Made by a program: the position numbers and the translations under genes
Notes under the pieces: generated by a model
The model's input: only the letters and a program-made list of their open reading frames with translations
What the model was told of the DNA's origin: nothing
The model's database searches: none
NCBI RefSeq assembly: GCF_024323335.1
Contig: NC_066580.1
Location: 254,362,977 to 254,426,976, forward strand
DNA from: Lathyrus oleraceus
Lineage: Eukaryota; Streptophyta; Magnoliopsida; Fabales; Fabaceae
DNA: 64,000 nucleotides
Direction: 5' to 3'
In this document: positions 11,576 through 23,300 of the stretch, one piece after another
Layout of the letters: each line of letters begins with the position of its first letter
Position numbering within the stretch: the stretch's first letter is position 1

Positions 11576-11905
11576 TTGGCTATCTTATGGTGTTTTATGA
11601 CTTTGTTATGTTTTTCATTCTATTTTTATCATCCTATTTTTTAATTTGCATGACTTATTTGGTTAATTGTGGTGTAATATTTAGACATCGGTTGTGTGTG
11701 GTTTAATGCTTAAAATTCTCTTAGATATTATTGTGCTTCTTTTCCCTTCTTTTTGATTATGACAAAGGGGGAGAAGATGTTTGCATATGTGTTTTGCTTG
11801 TATTGCTTAATGCAGGGGGAGTTTTGTATGTGATCATTTCTAAGAAGATAGGGGGAGTATGAATTCAAACTTCAAATTGGTTGTCATCATCAAAAAGGGG
11901 GAGAA
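11576..11905 (+). other. 3' untranslated end of element M with repeated polypurine tracts
   Basis: GGGGGAG-type tracts occur at about 11767, 11814, 11851 and 11896. The last one, AAAAAGGGGGAGAA, directly abuts the LTR and is the polypurine tract used to prime plus-strand DNA. Multiple similar tracts are common in SIRE/Maximus elements. No coding sequence is seen. Confidence 0.8.
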
Positions 11906-13064
11906 TGTGAAGACAAGCTTCCTACAAGATTTTGATGAAGACAACATATCAAGCTCTCCGTAACAAAAAAATGGAAAAAGAAGATCATTTCAATATTGCT
12001 CTAGTTTTTCATGGATCTAGTAAAGGTATATGAAATTCTTGACAATATACTCCTAGTGCTCAAAAGTTTTAATCATGCATTAAAATGATCATTCTAAATC
12101 TTTTATATCATGATTATTTATTTTAAAATAATGTTTAAAAATTGCATGTTCAAAAGTTTTTTAACTTAGAATTTTTTTCAATATTTTGGTCATGTCAATC
12201 AATTGATGCCTTGCTACAATCGATTGATCAAACTTTCTGTTTTAGAATTTTTCATTTTTAAAGTTGGACCAATCGATTGATGATGTATGTCAATTGATTG
12301 ATCTCAGTGTAGTTTTTTCAATTTTTTGGTTATGTAAATCGATTGGTTATGTGTGTCAATCGATTGATGCTGGAAATATTTTGAAAAATCTGAAAAATTA
12401 TTTCACCATTCTTTGCGCCATTTCATCATAACTTTTCATGGTAAAAGCTTGCATCTTTTCATGATCAATTCTCTGATTTCCATTCTAACCATTGCCATGT
12501 TATGATTGAAGTGATGCATTCATACTATAAATAATCCTTATATTTTTATTACAAAATTCACCTCTTTCAAATCAATTTGCAAAATCTCTATACATTCATT
12601 TTCATCTATTTCTCATATTAAGATACTTTTGAAAAATAGTTTTCATATCATTTTCTTCAAAAGTACTCTTGAGCACTTAGAGATTTTTTTGTTTTGAACT
12701 TTCATATTGAAAAAGAAGAAGATTCTAATCAATTAATTAAAGTCCTATCCAATACAATTATTCATATATTCATTCAATTACTTTATAAAATCCTAAGTAC
12801 CAAGGATTGTTTGGTTTTAGGTGTATTGCTTATGATCCAGGATTGTTGGATATAAGTATCAAGAAAAGGAAGGATTATTTTCTTTTCTTGTGAGTTAAGT
12901 TTTCAAGAGGATTGTTCTTGATTACTTAGTTAGAGGCTTGATTTAGGATATCTAACAATAATAAAATCTCTTACACATTGTAAGGGGACTGGAGTATTCT
13001 CAAGTTGTGAGGGGAACCAGTATAATTCCTGGTGTTCTTTACTTTCTGCTCTGTACTTTCAATG
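11906..13064 (+). repeat. 3' LTR of element M, truncated at its right end
   Basis: It matches the 5' LTR from TGTGAAG to about 13055-13064, then switches to gag of element A; about the last 115 bp of the LTR is missing. A short TTTCAA match at the switch could be deletion microhomology. The TATA box is at 12536-12543. Several of its CAATCGATTG copies have lost the central CG (CAATCAATTG, CAATTGATTG), as expected from methylated-C decay. Confidence 0.88.
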
Positions 13065-14299
13065 ACTTAGGCGAGGACTTTATCAAGCAGTACAAGTACA
13101 ACGTGGATATGGCATCTGGTAGAGACCAGTTGAGGTCTATGTCTCAGAAGGATAAGGAGACATTCAAAGAGTATGCCAAGAGATGGAGAGAGTTGGTTGT
13201 CTATATTAGTTCACCTTTGGAAGTGAAAGAAATGACGAAGATCTTCTTGAAGACGATGAGTTCGTTTTATTACGAACGTATGATTGCAAGTTCCCCCAAT
13301 GATTTTACCGAAATGGTAAACATGGGGATGAGGCTAGAAGAAGGAGTATGTGAAGGACGTTTGTCTAAAGAAGAAGCATCATCCGGTAAGAAGTATGGTG
13401 GGAGTTTCTCCAAGAGGAAGGAAAGATAGAGTAACTCAGTATCAGTAGGGAGGCAGAGAAGGCCTCATGTCAGAAAAAATTATCAACCTCGTTACCATCA
13501 GCATCAATTTTCTTCAGCAATTCCATTTTTTACAACAATTTTAATCAATTAGTTCCAATTCAACAACAACATCAACAACAACCACAACAAAGAACCAACT
13601 ACAACAACAACAATCATCATCATCAACAAAACTTCGAGAGGAAGAAGGTCTCCTTTGACCCTATTCCTATGATATGCAGAATTGTATCAATCATTGATTC
13701 TCAAGAACCTCATTCAACCAAGAAATCATCCGCAAATCGCTGAGCCACTTCCATGGTGGTTCAAACCTTAACTTCATTGTGTTTTCCACCAGGGAGCCCC
13801 TGGCCATGACATAGAGAACTACTATCTGTTAAAATCTGAGGTCCAAAAACTTATGAAGAGTGGTATGGTGTCCTTTGAGGATAGAGCACCGAATGTGAAA
13901 GCTAATCCATTGCCTGTTCATGGTAATGCTTACTGTCAACATAGCGGATAGTTGTCCAAGAAATTTCCGAGTATTCGATGTGCGACGTCCGTAGGTCGTT
14001 GGTGGAAATGCATAAGACTTTATGTTTGATCAGTGATTGTGAACATGACCATGACGGTTGTGTCATCTGTAGTGTGAACCCCTGTGGGTGTATGATTGTC
14101 AAGAGAGATATCCAGAAGTTGATGGATGAGAATGTAATCCAGATTCAACAGTCAAGGGAAATAGATGATATGAATATGATTGTACATGTATTAAGGACCC
14201 CTGAGCCTGTAGTCATTCAATTCGATAGTAGCAACAACAACAATGTCAGTAGATCGGTACCACCGTTGGTTATACGGTTAGCGGGCCCTGTTCCATATG
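13058..14299 (+). pseudogene. gag-pro: gag and protease-start of element A, 3' part, cut by element B
   Basis: It continues the capsid domain interrupted at 3653: NDLGEDFIKQYKYN, then MSQKDKETFKEYAKRWREL, ending at TAG 13427-13429. After a broken His/Gln/Asn-rich stretch, a zinc-knuckle-like FHQGAPGHDIENYYLLKSEV block (about 13785-13850) and the region 13978-14299 with SDCEHDHDGC, VKRDIQKLMDE and RLAGPVPY follow, all typical of Ogre gag-pro. In the knuckle the last Cys is Tyr. Reading ends at 14299 where the LTR of element B begins; the catalytic protease, RT and integrase of A are not in the window. Confidence 0.85.
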
Positions 14300-14704
14300 T
14301 GTCGCATCCGCGAAAAACAACCGGCGGGCAAAAAACAAAACAAACAGAGCCGCCACCGTGCGTTATTTATCCCAAAGAGGGAAAGGAAATGCTCGAAGTA
14401 AACTTGGAAAAGACATGGTCTCGCGACCAAAGAGAGATGGGATCGGGAGTCGGTTACACGAATGGAAGGTATTAGCACCCCTACGCATCCGTCGTACTCG
14501 ACGGGATCCACGCTCAAAAGAATAGAAGAAAGGTTGCTAAACACTGCTCAAATGAATGCACACACATACTGGAATAAGACACAGGTGGAAGAAGAGGGGA
14601 ACGGGCTCGCTAGGATATCGCATCCTATGCCTATGTATCTCATCTGGAATGAGAATCAGAGCTACCGTAGTTCGGCTCATGCACGCCAAACAAAACACAC
14701 ACAA

Positions 14705-14905
14705 GAAACCGGCTGCCAATCGCTGGACTTATGTCAGACTCCACACAAACAGGCAAACATGGAAACCGAATGCCAATCACTGGACTTACATCATACTCCG
14801 AACCAACAAACACACACAGGAAACCAACGGCCAATCGCTGGACTTACGTCGGACTCCACACAACAAACACCGATAGGATACGGACTGCCAATCGCTGGTC
14901 TTACA
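14705..14905 (-). repeat. About 57-bp tandem repeat in the LTR of element B
   Basis: CCAATCGCTGG or CCAATCACTGG recurs at 14716, 14773, 14831 and 14888, giving a 57-58 bp period over four diverged copies. The same array is in the 5' LTR at about 47080-47285. Confidence 0.85.
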
Positions 14906-17900
14906 TCCATCTCCTAGCACACACAAGAAGGTTAACAAATAGCCAAGTTAATAGGGAGTCTGGAACTCGAGCCTAATAACTGTCAAGTAAACACACTCAA
15001 AAAGAAAAAGGGTGCCCGGAGAGATCTCGTACGATCTCCTGCCTACGTGCCTCATCTGGTATGAGGATCAGGGCAACGTAGTTCCCCTTAACAGGGGAGA
15101 AACTTTCTCCTAACCAGAGACTGGGAAATGACAAACTAAAAGGGAGACTGACTCGAGCCTAATAGTTATCATGTAATCCACAATGGTCCTAGGTTGAGGT
15201 TTCTATCTAACTTGCACAGGCAGCAAGCTATCCTAAACAGCACATGCAAACACATACAAGCACAAAAAGCAAGCACACACACTATATGCACACAATGGGC
15301 TCATACAAGGTTAGGCTGTGAGACACAAGCCAACTGGAATCGGGTGTAGTTAGCTCTTAACCCTAACATTGAGAGTTAGGGTGAAGCAGATGAAAAGGGA
15401 AGTGAGGGTAAGACCTCACAGCTCTTATCCCTGGCCTGGGAGAGCTTCAGACAAATGAAAGTGGGAGTTCAGAAAGTTGGAACTCTTCTCCACATACGAC
15501 TGACACCACAAAGATCTTGGGTTAATATCCACAATGCATCAACACAATGTGAGAGCAGAGTGGATGACACACTTAATAGCAGGAGATGGATTGCACATCT
15601 CTTTTATCTGCCAATTGCCTTATCAAAGGACTTTTCCTGCTTGGCACAAAAATAAACAAACACAAGCATTGCCTCTTAAGGAGGGCTTCAGACAGGTGCC
15701 TGCCCACGTAACAGGACAGGTCTTCCAGACTACATGAAGTCAGAGAGTTATACCTATGTGGTTAAGCAACCAAGAAAAAGCAAGTTCAAATTGAACTTAA
15801 GCAACTTATGTACCTGTGGAAACATCAGACAAATCAGTTCAACTGTACAGACAAACAGACAATCATGAATATCAAACAGTCAAACCCAATGAGCAAAGGC
15901 ATAAGCCAACAAGTCAAACTCAAATGAGTTAACAACCCTACAAAACACATAAGGTTAGTAGTCAAAATTAAACATCAAAGGCTCAAGTGATAGAGCACCA
16001 ACAACTATGCAACTTGAATGCTCAACCTGAAATCAAAGCTCAAACATAAGCAACCAACCACTAGGTCAAGGCCTAGGGTCAAAAATGGAGAAAAAATCCA
16101 AAACAGAACATGAAATTTGACATGAATCATCCTCATTCAATTAAGAACACAATCCAAAAGGTCCCATATCAATGTCATTCACCAAAAGTATTTCAGGAAC
16201 CAAACGTGGCAAGGTATGCATATTGTAACCACATTGTGACATCAGAATGAACAAATTCACATTAAATCAAAAATGATTCAAATAATTTTGGCAAAATTCA
16301 TGAATAAACAGGACATACAACATGATCATCACACAAAAAATTAGAGCATTTGGACAACATTGGGCATGGTAATCAAATTGCATAAGCCAAAGCAAGCACA
16401 ATCAAGCACATATATGTGACACAACTTGGCACACTAACTTAGCATAGGCCTAAAACAGAGATGAAACATGGTAAAAACCTCAAACCAAAGCCAAAACAAC
16501 ATTCAACATGTCTAGAATTAGTGTGCAAAATTTCACATTCATTGGATAAAGAACAAGCATTTCATGATCAAATGAAAATCAAAGCAATTCAAAAGCTCAC
16601 ATGTGACCATCCAGAATGAAAAATCTCAATCAAATCAGAAATCAATCCAAAAATTCCACCAAAAATTATGAGCATTCACAACATTCACATCAAGCATCAT
16701 ACAAAAAATCAGGACATTTGGAATTCATTTGGCATGGAAAATTCATCCCTCAAGTTGAATATCACAAGGTGTGACACAAATTGTCACACCTAATTTAGAA
16801 AAATAATAAAACAGAAATGACACATGATAAAAATGCAAACTCGACACCAAAATTTCAAGTCATGAGTCTAGTCTCAACATGTAAAATTTCATGATCATTG
16901 GATTAAAATTGAGTATTTCACAAATGAAGAAGCAAGGCAATGTCAAGATATGATACATGTACACAAACCCTAGCACCAAATATTTTCCAGCCATGCACAA
17001 TTTACAAAATAATACTCACAAAAAACTAGAGGGGAAATGTGACACAATGCAAAAACCCTGGTATTTTTTGGATCAAAACTCAATTAGTTATGAATTTTTA
17101 AAAGGTTGGAAATAAAATGAAATGGAAGTGAAAGAAACAAATGAATTAATTGAAATATTATTTAATTAATTTGAATAATTCCTTTTGGCGCCAGGGTGCT
17201 ACGCACCGTTTCACTTAAGTTTGGCCAGAGCCGATCAGAGCGCTGCATGAGCGCTTCATGCAACCAATGAAAACAAACCCTAGTGAAACAGCTAAGGCAA
17301 CGGATTGGAATCAAAAAAAGCGTGGCCAAAAGTTCTGGAAATCATCTTCATCGTGTTCATCATGTGAACAGTGGAACATTCAAACATGCCAAGAACAAAT
17401 TCTCCAGAAATGGAAATTGAACACATCAACATGAAGATCCTTCAACATACATCACAAATCAAGGCATGGCTAAGCATAATTCATCGTTTATCAAGAGAAT
17501 CGAGCAAATCATCATTCATCATCCAAACTTTAAATCATCGAATCTCAGTCAATAATGCATGGAAATTAATGATTCGAAGCTCGGAATGATCACAACAACA
17601 AGATCTACAACATTAGCATAAGAAATTTGAGAAAAGAGAGAATCAATTTTGTGACCTCTTGAAGTGCAGAATTGGAATTGGACGAATTCTGGCCTTGCAA
17701 TGCTCCAAGTGTCTTCTAAAATGCTTGTGCAAGTGTTTGGAAGGAAGATCAAAGCTCTATTGCACACGATTCAACAGAATTTTGGAGTTGCCATGGATGA
17801 GTTTAAGCTTCAAGCTGCTCCAATCATGCACGAATTCATGTGATTCCACCTCCAAACCTGCTCAGTGATACTTCCAGATGATGATGCAAGTGATGGATTG

Positions 17901-18006
17901 TGATTTGGTTTGAAGAAATTTGAAGAAAATGTGAGAGAAAATTTTGATGAATTTTTGTGATTCTAGATCCAAAATTGGGAATTGTGAAAAACAGTTAGAG
18001 ATTAGA

Positions 18007-18014
18007 CTTATATA
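18007..18014 (-). promoter_or_regulatory. Putative TATA box of element B 3' LTR
   Basis: On the minus strand it reads TATATAAG, about 1.2 kb from the LTR start. If used, U3 is about 1.25 kb and R-U5 about 3.7 kb. The equivalent site in the 5' LTR is 63531-63538. No experimental start is known to me. Confidence 0.45.
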
Positions 18015-19238
18015 TGCAATGCTAATCATGTTTAATTATGCCTAAACCAAATGCTAATGAAAATGGATTAAGTATGGAGGTGTTTTGCAAAATTGAGCTT
18101 TCACCCTTATGCATGAAAATGCATGGTGAACAGTACGAATTTGGATTGAATTTCTCTTAAAAAACTGTTTTGGAGCCAATGGTGATGGTAGCATGTTCAA
18201 ATAATGCACAAATTTCAAATTCCATTTTTCCCTCCAAAAATCAAGTGAATTTCCAAATATTTATGTGAATGTAATTCATGCCATGTAATGCAAGATTTGG
18301 AAATTATATGTCAAAACAAGAACAATGCAAAAAGAGCCACTTGATTTGGAGTTTTGGTTGAGAAGTTATGCCCATTTGAAGTTCCATGTTCACTTGGTCA
18401 AGATTTGATCATATCTCCTTAACCACACATGAGAAATCCATGATCATGGACTTTTTGGAAATGTGAGAGAAAGATATATAACTTTGATGTTCAACAAAAT
18501 TTCATTGGAAGCTTTCTTGATGATGTAATCTTGAGTTGAAAACCTTTCCATTTTTGGCAATTTCAAATTACAAGTCACTTTCTATTTTTGGAAAGTTTTG
18601 TCCTGACTTTATTTTCTTCAAAGTTGATGTTTGAAATGTCAAATGAGACTTGTTTGAACATGAATGATGTATTTCTAATCACTTCCCACCTCCAAATCCA
18701 ACAGTTGACTTTGCAGTTGACTTTTGCAGTTGATAGATGACTTGGCCATGCACAGATGATTTTGAGCCTCAATCTCTTGATGAAATGGCTCCAAAATGAA
18801 ACCCTAGCTTATACAAGCTCAACAAAATCATATGATGATCTCCACCTCAATAAAGACCTCATCTCCTTGAAGAACCCTGATTGGTATAATGCAACTGATT
18901 AGGGTTGACCAGAGGTCAAAACCCTAATCCCAAGGCACATGATCAGAAACAATGAATCATGATGATGATGTACCATTTCAACCAAGATAATACCCCATCT
19001 CCTTGAAAAACCAAGAAACCCTAATTGAGGCACAAACCTCAGATGGCTAGTGATCAATTCATGAAACCCTCACGCTTGAATCTTTTAACCTCTTTATCTT
19101 CTGAGCAAGACTTAGGAGGATGACTGGCTTATTGTTTCCACATGATATGCAAAGATACAATGACTAATGTCTTAAAAAAATGAGATGCAACATGCTAAGC
19201 TAGTCCCAAGAGAGGGGGGAAAATTTTGAGGTGTTACA

Positions 19239-19252
19239 GCTGCCCCTATTCA
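19239..19252 (-). other. Polypurine tract of element B
   Basis: On the minus strand this reads TGAATAGGGGCAGC directly before the LTR start TGTAACACC. It primes plus-strand synthesis. Element C has nearly the same tract at 50840-50853. Confidence 0.85.
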
Positions 19253-20365
19253 ATCACTGTGAACCTGTCGATATGAACAGCCTCGGCTTTCAGATGATCA
19301 GGGTGAAGAGTGATTGAATACCAAGAACAGACGAACAATTTGCACTCTGATGGGAAAATAATTACCAATGCCTGTCAGAATCGGCAAAGAAGCAATCTCG
19401 AAAGAAGAATCCGTCTGGTGCGGAGAAAGTCGGCCTGAATACCGAAACAGAAAGTTGACCTGGATACCAAAATAAATGGTAACACAAGAATAACCATGGC
19501 CTGAACGCCGCTCATCAGTCTGAATACTGAGCATCATAGTATGAGAGTATTGATATCGGTCTGAACACCGAGAGATTGGCCTGAATGCTCAACAACTGGC
19601 CTGAACGCCACTTCGGTCTGAATACCGGAAAACTGGCCTGAGTGCCGCAAGTACTTCAACCCGATTGTTGGAAACTTCTTCGATTTGAAAATCGGAAACT
19701 GGCCTGAACACCACAGGTTCGTCGACCTGAACGTCGGAAACTTCTTCGATCTGAAAATCGGAAACTGGTATGAATACCACAAGTTCTTCGACCTGAACGT
19801 CGGAAACTTCTTTGATCTGAAAATCGGAAACTGGTCTGAATACCACAAGTTCTTCGACCTGAACGTCCGAAACTTCTTCGATCTGAAAATCGGAAACTGG
19901 TCTGAATACCACAAGTTCTTCGACCTGAACGTCGGAAACTTCTTCGATCTGAAAATCGGAAACTGGCCTGAGTGCCACAAGCTCGTCGACCTGATCATCG
20001 GAAACTTCTTCGATTTGAAAATCGGAAACTGGTCTGAATACCACACCTTGGTCTGAACACCGGAAAACTGGCCTGACTGCCACTTCGGTCTGAATACCGG
20101 AAACCTTCATGCCTGTCAGCATCGGCGAAATAAGGAACAGTGATACATGAGACGGCACGCGTGCCAACGACCCATGTTGGGGGTTACAAGCCATGAGCAT
20201 GTTATCCTTTATTCAACCCTACCCAACGAATACCTCGCACTTAGCTGGGGATTATCTCTTTCTCTTCTCTTTACTTTTTTGAACCCCGAAACTTCTTGGA
20301 TTATCATTCCATATCCGCCCGACAGAAGCCCTTCCTCCAATATCGCACTACTGGGGAATACTGTG
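19253..20365 (-). other. 3' UTR of element B, part next to the LTR
   Basis: Non-coding region between integrase and LTR, split by element D at 20365/34703. It is dominated by the 66-bp minisatellite and related 'GGTCTGAATACCGG' words. The three overlapping ORFs here (19685-20056 plus; 19534-20046 and 19589-20200 minus) arise because a 66-bp unit keeps every frame open, and I do not call them genes. Confidence 0.75.
19615..20080 (-). repeat. 66-bp minisatellite in the 3' UTR of element B
   Basis: The word CGATYTGAAAATCGGAAACT recurs at 19681, 19747, 19813 (one mismatch), 19879, 19945 and 20011, an exact 66-bp spacing, with shorter decayed units on both sides. It is known that tandem repeats in Ogre 3' UTRs vary greatly and can seed satellites such as PisTR-A in pea; whether this array is related to one is not testable here. 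Confidence 0.95.
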
Positions 20366-23300
20366 TGTTGATTCCTTAGGATTGGCAGTAATTTTAGAAA
20401 ACAAATAATGTAATCATCTCTGTTGTTTTAATATGTTGGGTTGAAGAAAGTCAACATCTGGACCAACATGTCATGTACAATGTCACGACATCAGGTCTGT
20501 GACATCGCACATGTGTAGGAAACTGAATTAATTAATTCAGTATATGTCATGGGATCAGCAAGGATATCTGGTGAATATCCTAACTCCCATGTGGAGGTCT
20601 TGAAGACTAAATCAGAATATATATAGGCTCTAAACATGGAGATATATATGGAGAGAGTTTAGGAACTTGAAGACCTTGTTTGTAGCAGAATTTTTCTGCT
20701 GAAGTTGCAACAGCAAAGAACAAGTCTGCTGCAATTTTCTGAAGGCCCAAATCCAGTTGGGTGATTAGGTTATAAATAGCTGATTGTAATCTAGTTTTTG
20801 TAAGCCTCTTAGAATGAATTTTTAGGGGTGTGTGTAAGGTAAACCTCCCAATCTGTGGGAAGGTTACCATGTGTTTCTCAGTGGTAAACCTGAGAGTGTT
20901 TGTCACTCAAAGCCTGTAGGCAAGAGTGATTATGTTCTTGAATGAAGCTGTGAAGCAAGTTCAAGGTGTTTGCACATTACATTGTATTTGTAGTGATAGG
21001 AATGGAAACTGGAGGTTTCTATCTAGGAGTTCCTAGGTATAGATTGCATTGGGTAGGGATTAAGTGATGAGTTGTAAACGGGGGAGTTTAACTCTGAATT
21101 GATACTACTAATAGTGGATCTTCTTCCTGGCTTGGTAGCCCCCAGATGTAGGTCATGTTGGACTGAACTGGGTTAACAATTTCCTGTGTTTGTTTTCCTA
21201 CTGTATGTTATAATCATGTCTGCCATAATTCAGGTGGTGTTACAGTCTGCCAATCAAGGTAATAGCAGACCTGATACATAGCCTTCTGTTGGAATGTCAA
21301 TCAGAATGTTTTGACATTCATCAACAACAGCACATACTGTTTAATAAGCTGATGAATTCAGTTCAGTATGTAGTGAAGTCTGGAGTTCAAGAGCACAACA
21401 GACCTGGCCAAAAGATCATTGTGAAACTGTCAAACTGGATGTCTTGACAGTTCTTCCAGCAAGCTGATACTGAAGTAGAGACTGGTTGGTCTTTTACAGT
21501 ACAGCAAATTTAGCACAGTCTGTTTTCAGGAACCAAACAGACTTAGCATAGGGTTCTGGACTTGGATGTCAAACGGAATGTTGTGACATTCACTCACGAC
21601 TGCATATGCTATATTGTTGGATGGTTAGTTTTTCTGTTTCAGGATTTTTCTCAGGCTATTCTTCAGGAATCCACCAGCTGATCTAAAATCTAGGAAACTA
21701 ACAACTAAGCTACAATTAATGAACCTGACAAATATTCTATTTGTTAGCTCCTTAATAAGTGTGAGCTTGGATGACTTAACTGCAAGTCTACAGGATGGAG
21801 GTTGTTTACTCAAACTTGGTTCCACAATCAAGTCTATGAGAACATTGAACTCTTGTTCTGTGAAGGGAGGAAGTTCTTTCAAGTGGCAGAGGAAGGAGCT
21901 GAATTCAACAGCTGGATGTCAAGCACAATGTTGTGACATTCGGTTCTGCATCAGATTCTTAGTTGATGAAGTGGCACATCAACTTGAGATAGAAGGATCT
22001 ACAGGGTTGTAGATTGGACACTTCAAGTTCAAATCTCACTTGAAAGGTCAGAATATCTTTGGGAGAAGTCTGATAAACTTGGGAAGGTCAAAAGGCAGCA
22101 TTTGACCTTGTCATATGAGAATTCATGAAGGAGGTAATCAACCAGTGGCATTTGGTCTATCTCAGAAGTGAGTTCGAAGAATCAAGATAATCAACATAAT
22201 GCAGCTGATTATTCTTGAGGAAAGTCTAAGACAAATTACTTTTGGGCAGAAAAGTATTAAGTTGAAGACAAAAGGAGGTGGCTTCCATTCATCCCTTGGA
22301 GCTTGTGGTAGAAGTTCTGAGCTATCTATGGAAGACTGTCTCTGGTAGTGGGATGAGAGTGTATATATCCCAATGTATGTCTGGATTCCTCTGGCCCAAG
22401 ATGAGGACTCAGTAATATCTGAAGTCTATCAGATAGTGCTCCCTGTGATGCTGTGAAGGAAGTCTCAGCTGATGTTCAAACATCTTGTGAAGTGATCTTC
22501 TGTTCTGGTTAAAAGAGAAATTGACACAGAGTGTGGATGTGTTCAGCCAAGAGGGTTGGACAGAGGGTGCGCTCTTGAAGACATGAAGATGCGTCTTATG
22601 TTTTCCTTTCATCAAGTGGTCTGGAATCTCTTTGAATCAGGAAGTATGTGAAGGTCCAACCTTGGGGTGTTGGATATGATCATGTGTGACCTCCAAGAGA
22701 GTAGGTTCTCCATGACAGGGGGAGTTGTGCCTTTGTGCTGCAAGCAATCACCAAGCTTGCGGTCTGTGTGCTCTCAGATGACAAGGTAGTCATCAGGAAG
22801 CTGTGATGGTGTCAAGGCTGAGTGAGCAGAAGAATGTCTGACCGGATGTCATGACATTGCCCTGAACATTGCTGTTAATTCCTTCTGAATCTTAAAGTCA
22901 TTAGGAATTATGAGGGTGATGTGGCTATGTCTGATAAACCAGAATAAGCCTGATGGCTACAGCTGTGTGGTACAGGGGGAGTAACCATCAACTGAAGTGT
23001 GAAAAGTTGGCTGTAGCAGTGCTAGGTGTCAAGCCTCTACTGGAGGAATGACAGAGGTCTTGGGAAATGTTGAAGACTGGCTGAATGCAGGAATGTTAAG
23101 ACATCGAGTGCAACGTGTCTGACTGCATATATGGAATGGTCTCCATGCACTGGAACGGCTGTTTTGAAAAAGAAACAGTCAAGAGCTATAAAAGGCATTC
23201 AAAGATAGTCTGAGATTTTGTTGGTGATTCTCTGACTGTTTCTCAGCAAAAATAAATGCATCTTGACCAAGCATTTATTTCCACCGGATATTCCTAAGCA

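Larger units (their letters stand above)
3654..13064 (+). mobile_element. SIRE/Maximus-like Ty1/copia element M inserted in element A gag
   Basis: It is bounded by two copies of an LTR that starts TGTGAAGACAAGC (3654 and 11906). The order is LTR, initiator-Met primer site, gag, protease, integrase, RT, RNase H, a long 3' region with an extra ORF, a polypurine tract, and LTR. PR-INT-RT-RH order defines Ty1/copia. The long region after pol with an ORF in the env position, and repeated GGGGGAG tracts, are features of the SIRE/Maximus lineage. The right LTR lacks about 115 bp, and a few codons of A's gag are also missing at the right junction, so no target duplication can be seen. Gag and pol carry many breaks; it is not autonomous. 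Confidence 0.9.
14300..19238 (-). repeat. 3' LTR of Ogre element B (4,939 bp)
   Basis: In element orientation it starts TGTAACACC at 19238 and ends GCGACA at 14300. It matches 46677-47880 and 61023-64000 (the split 5' LTR). The first 1,204 bp up to the C insertion point are equal in length in both copies, with about 1-2% differences by eye. The size is typical for the longest legume Ogre LTRs. Short ORFs inside (for example 17371-17589) are not genes. Confidence 0.95.

Noticed and set aside
14462..14976. Overlapping ORFs in 14462-14976 and again at 46833-47353.
   Set aside because: They lie in the two LTR copies of B and follow the 57-bp repeat; no protein similarity is recognised.
17371..17868. 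Short ORFs repeated at 62895-63392, considered a duplicated gene.
   Set aside because: The duplication is the LTR pair of element B; frames are short and have no recognisable domain.
19681..20076. Regular repeat-spacer look, considered as a CRISPR array.
   Set aside because: The 66-bp unit repeats without unique spacers, and the context is a plant retrotransposon.
19534..20200. Overlapping long ORFs on both strands with 22-residue repeats, like a repeat protein.
   Set aside because: A 66-bp tandem repeat without stops keeps all these frames open; it is in an Ogre 3' UTR.
20607..20906. A 99-codon minus-strand ORF repeated four times (20607, 24046, 27485, 33221) looked like a conserved gene.
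   Set aside because: It lies antisense in the D LTR over its TATA box; identity of the copies reflects recent duplication, not selection, and no domain is recognisable.
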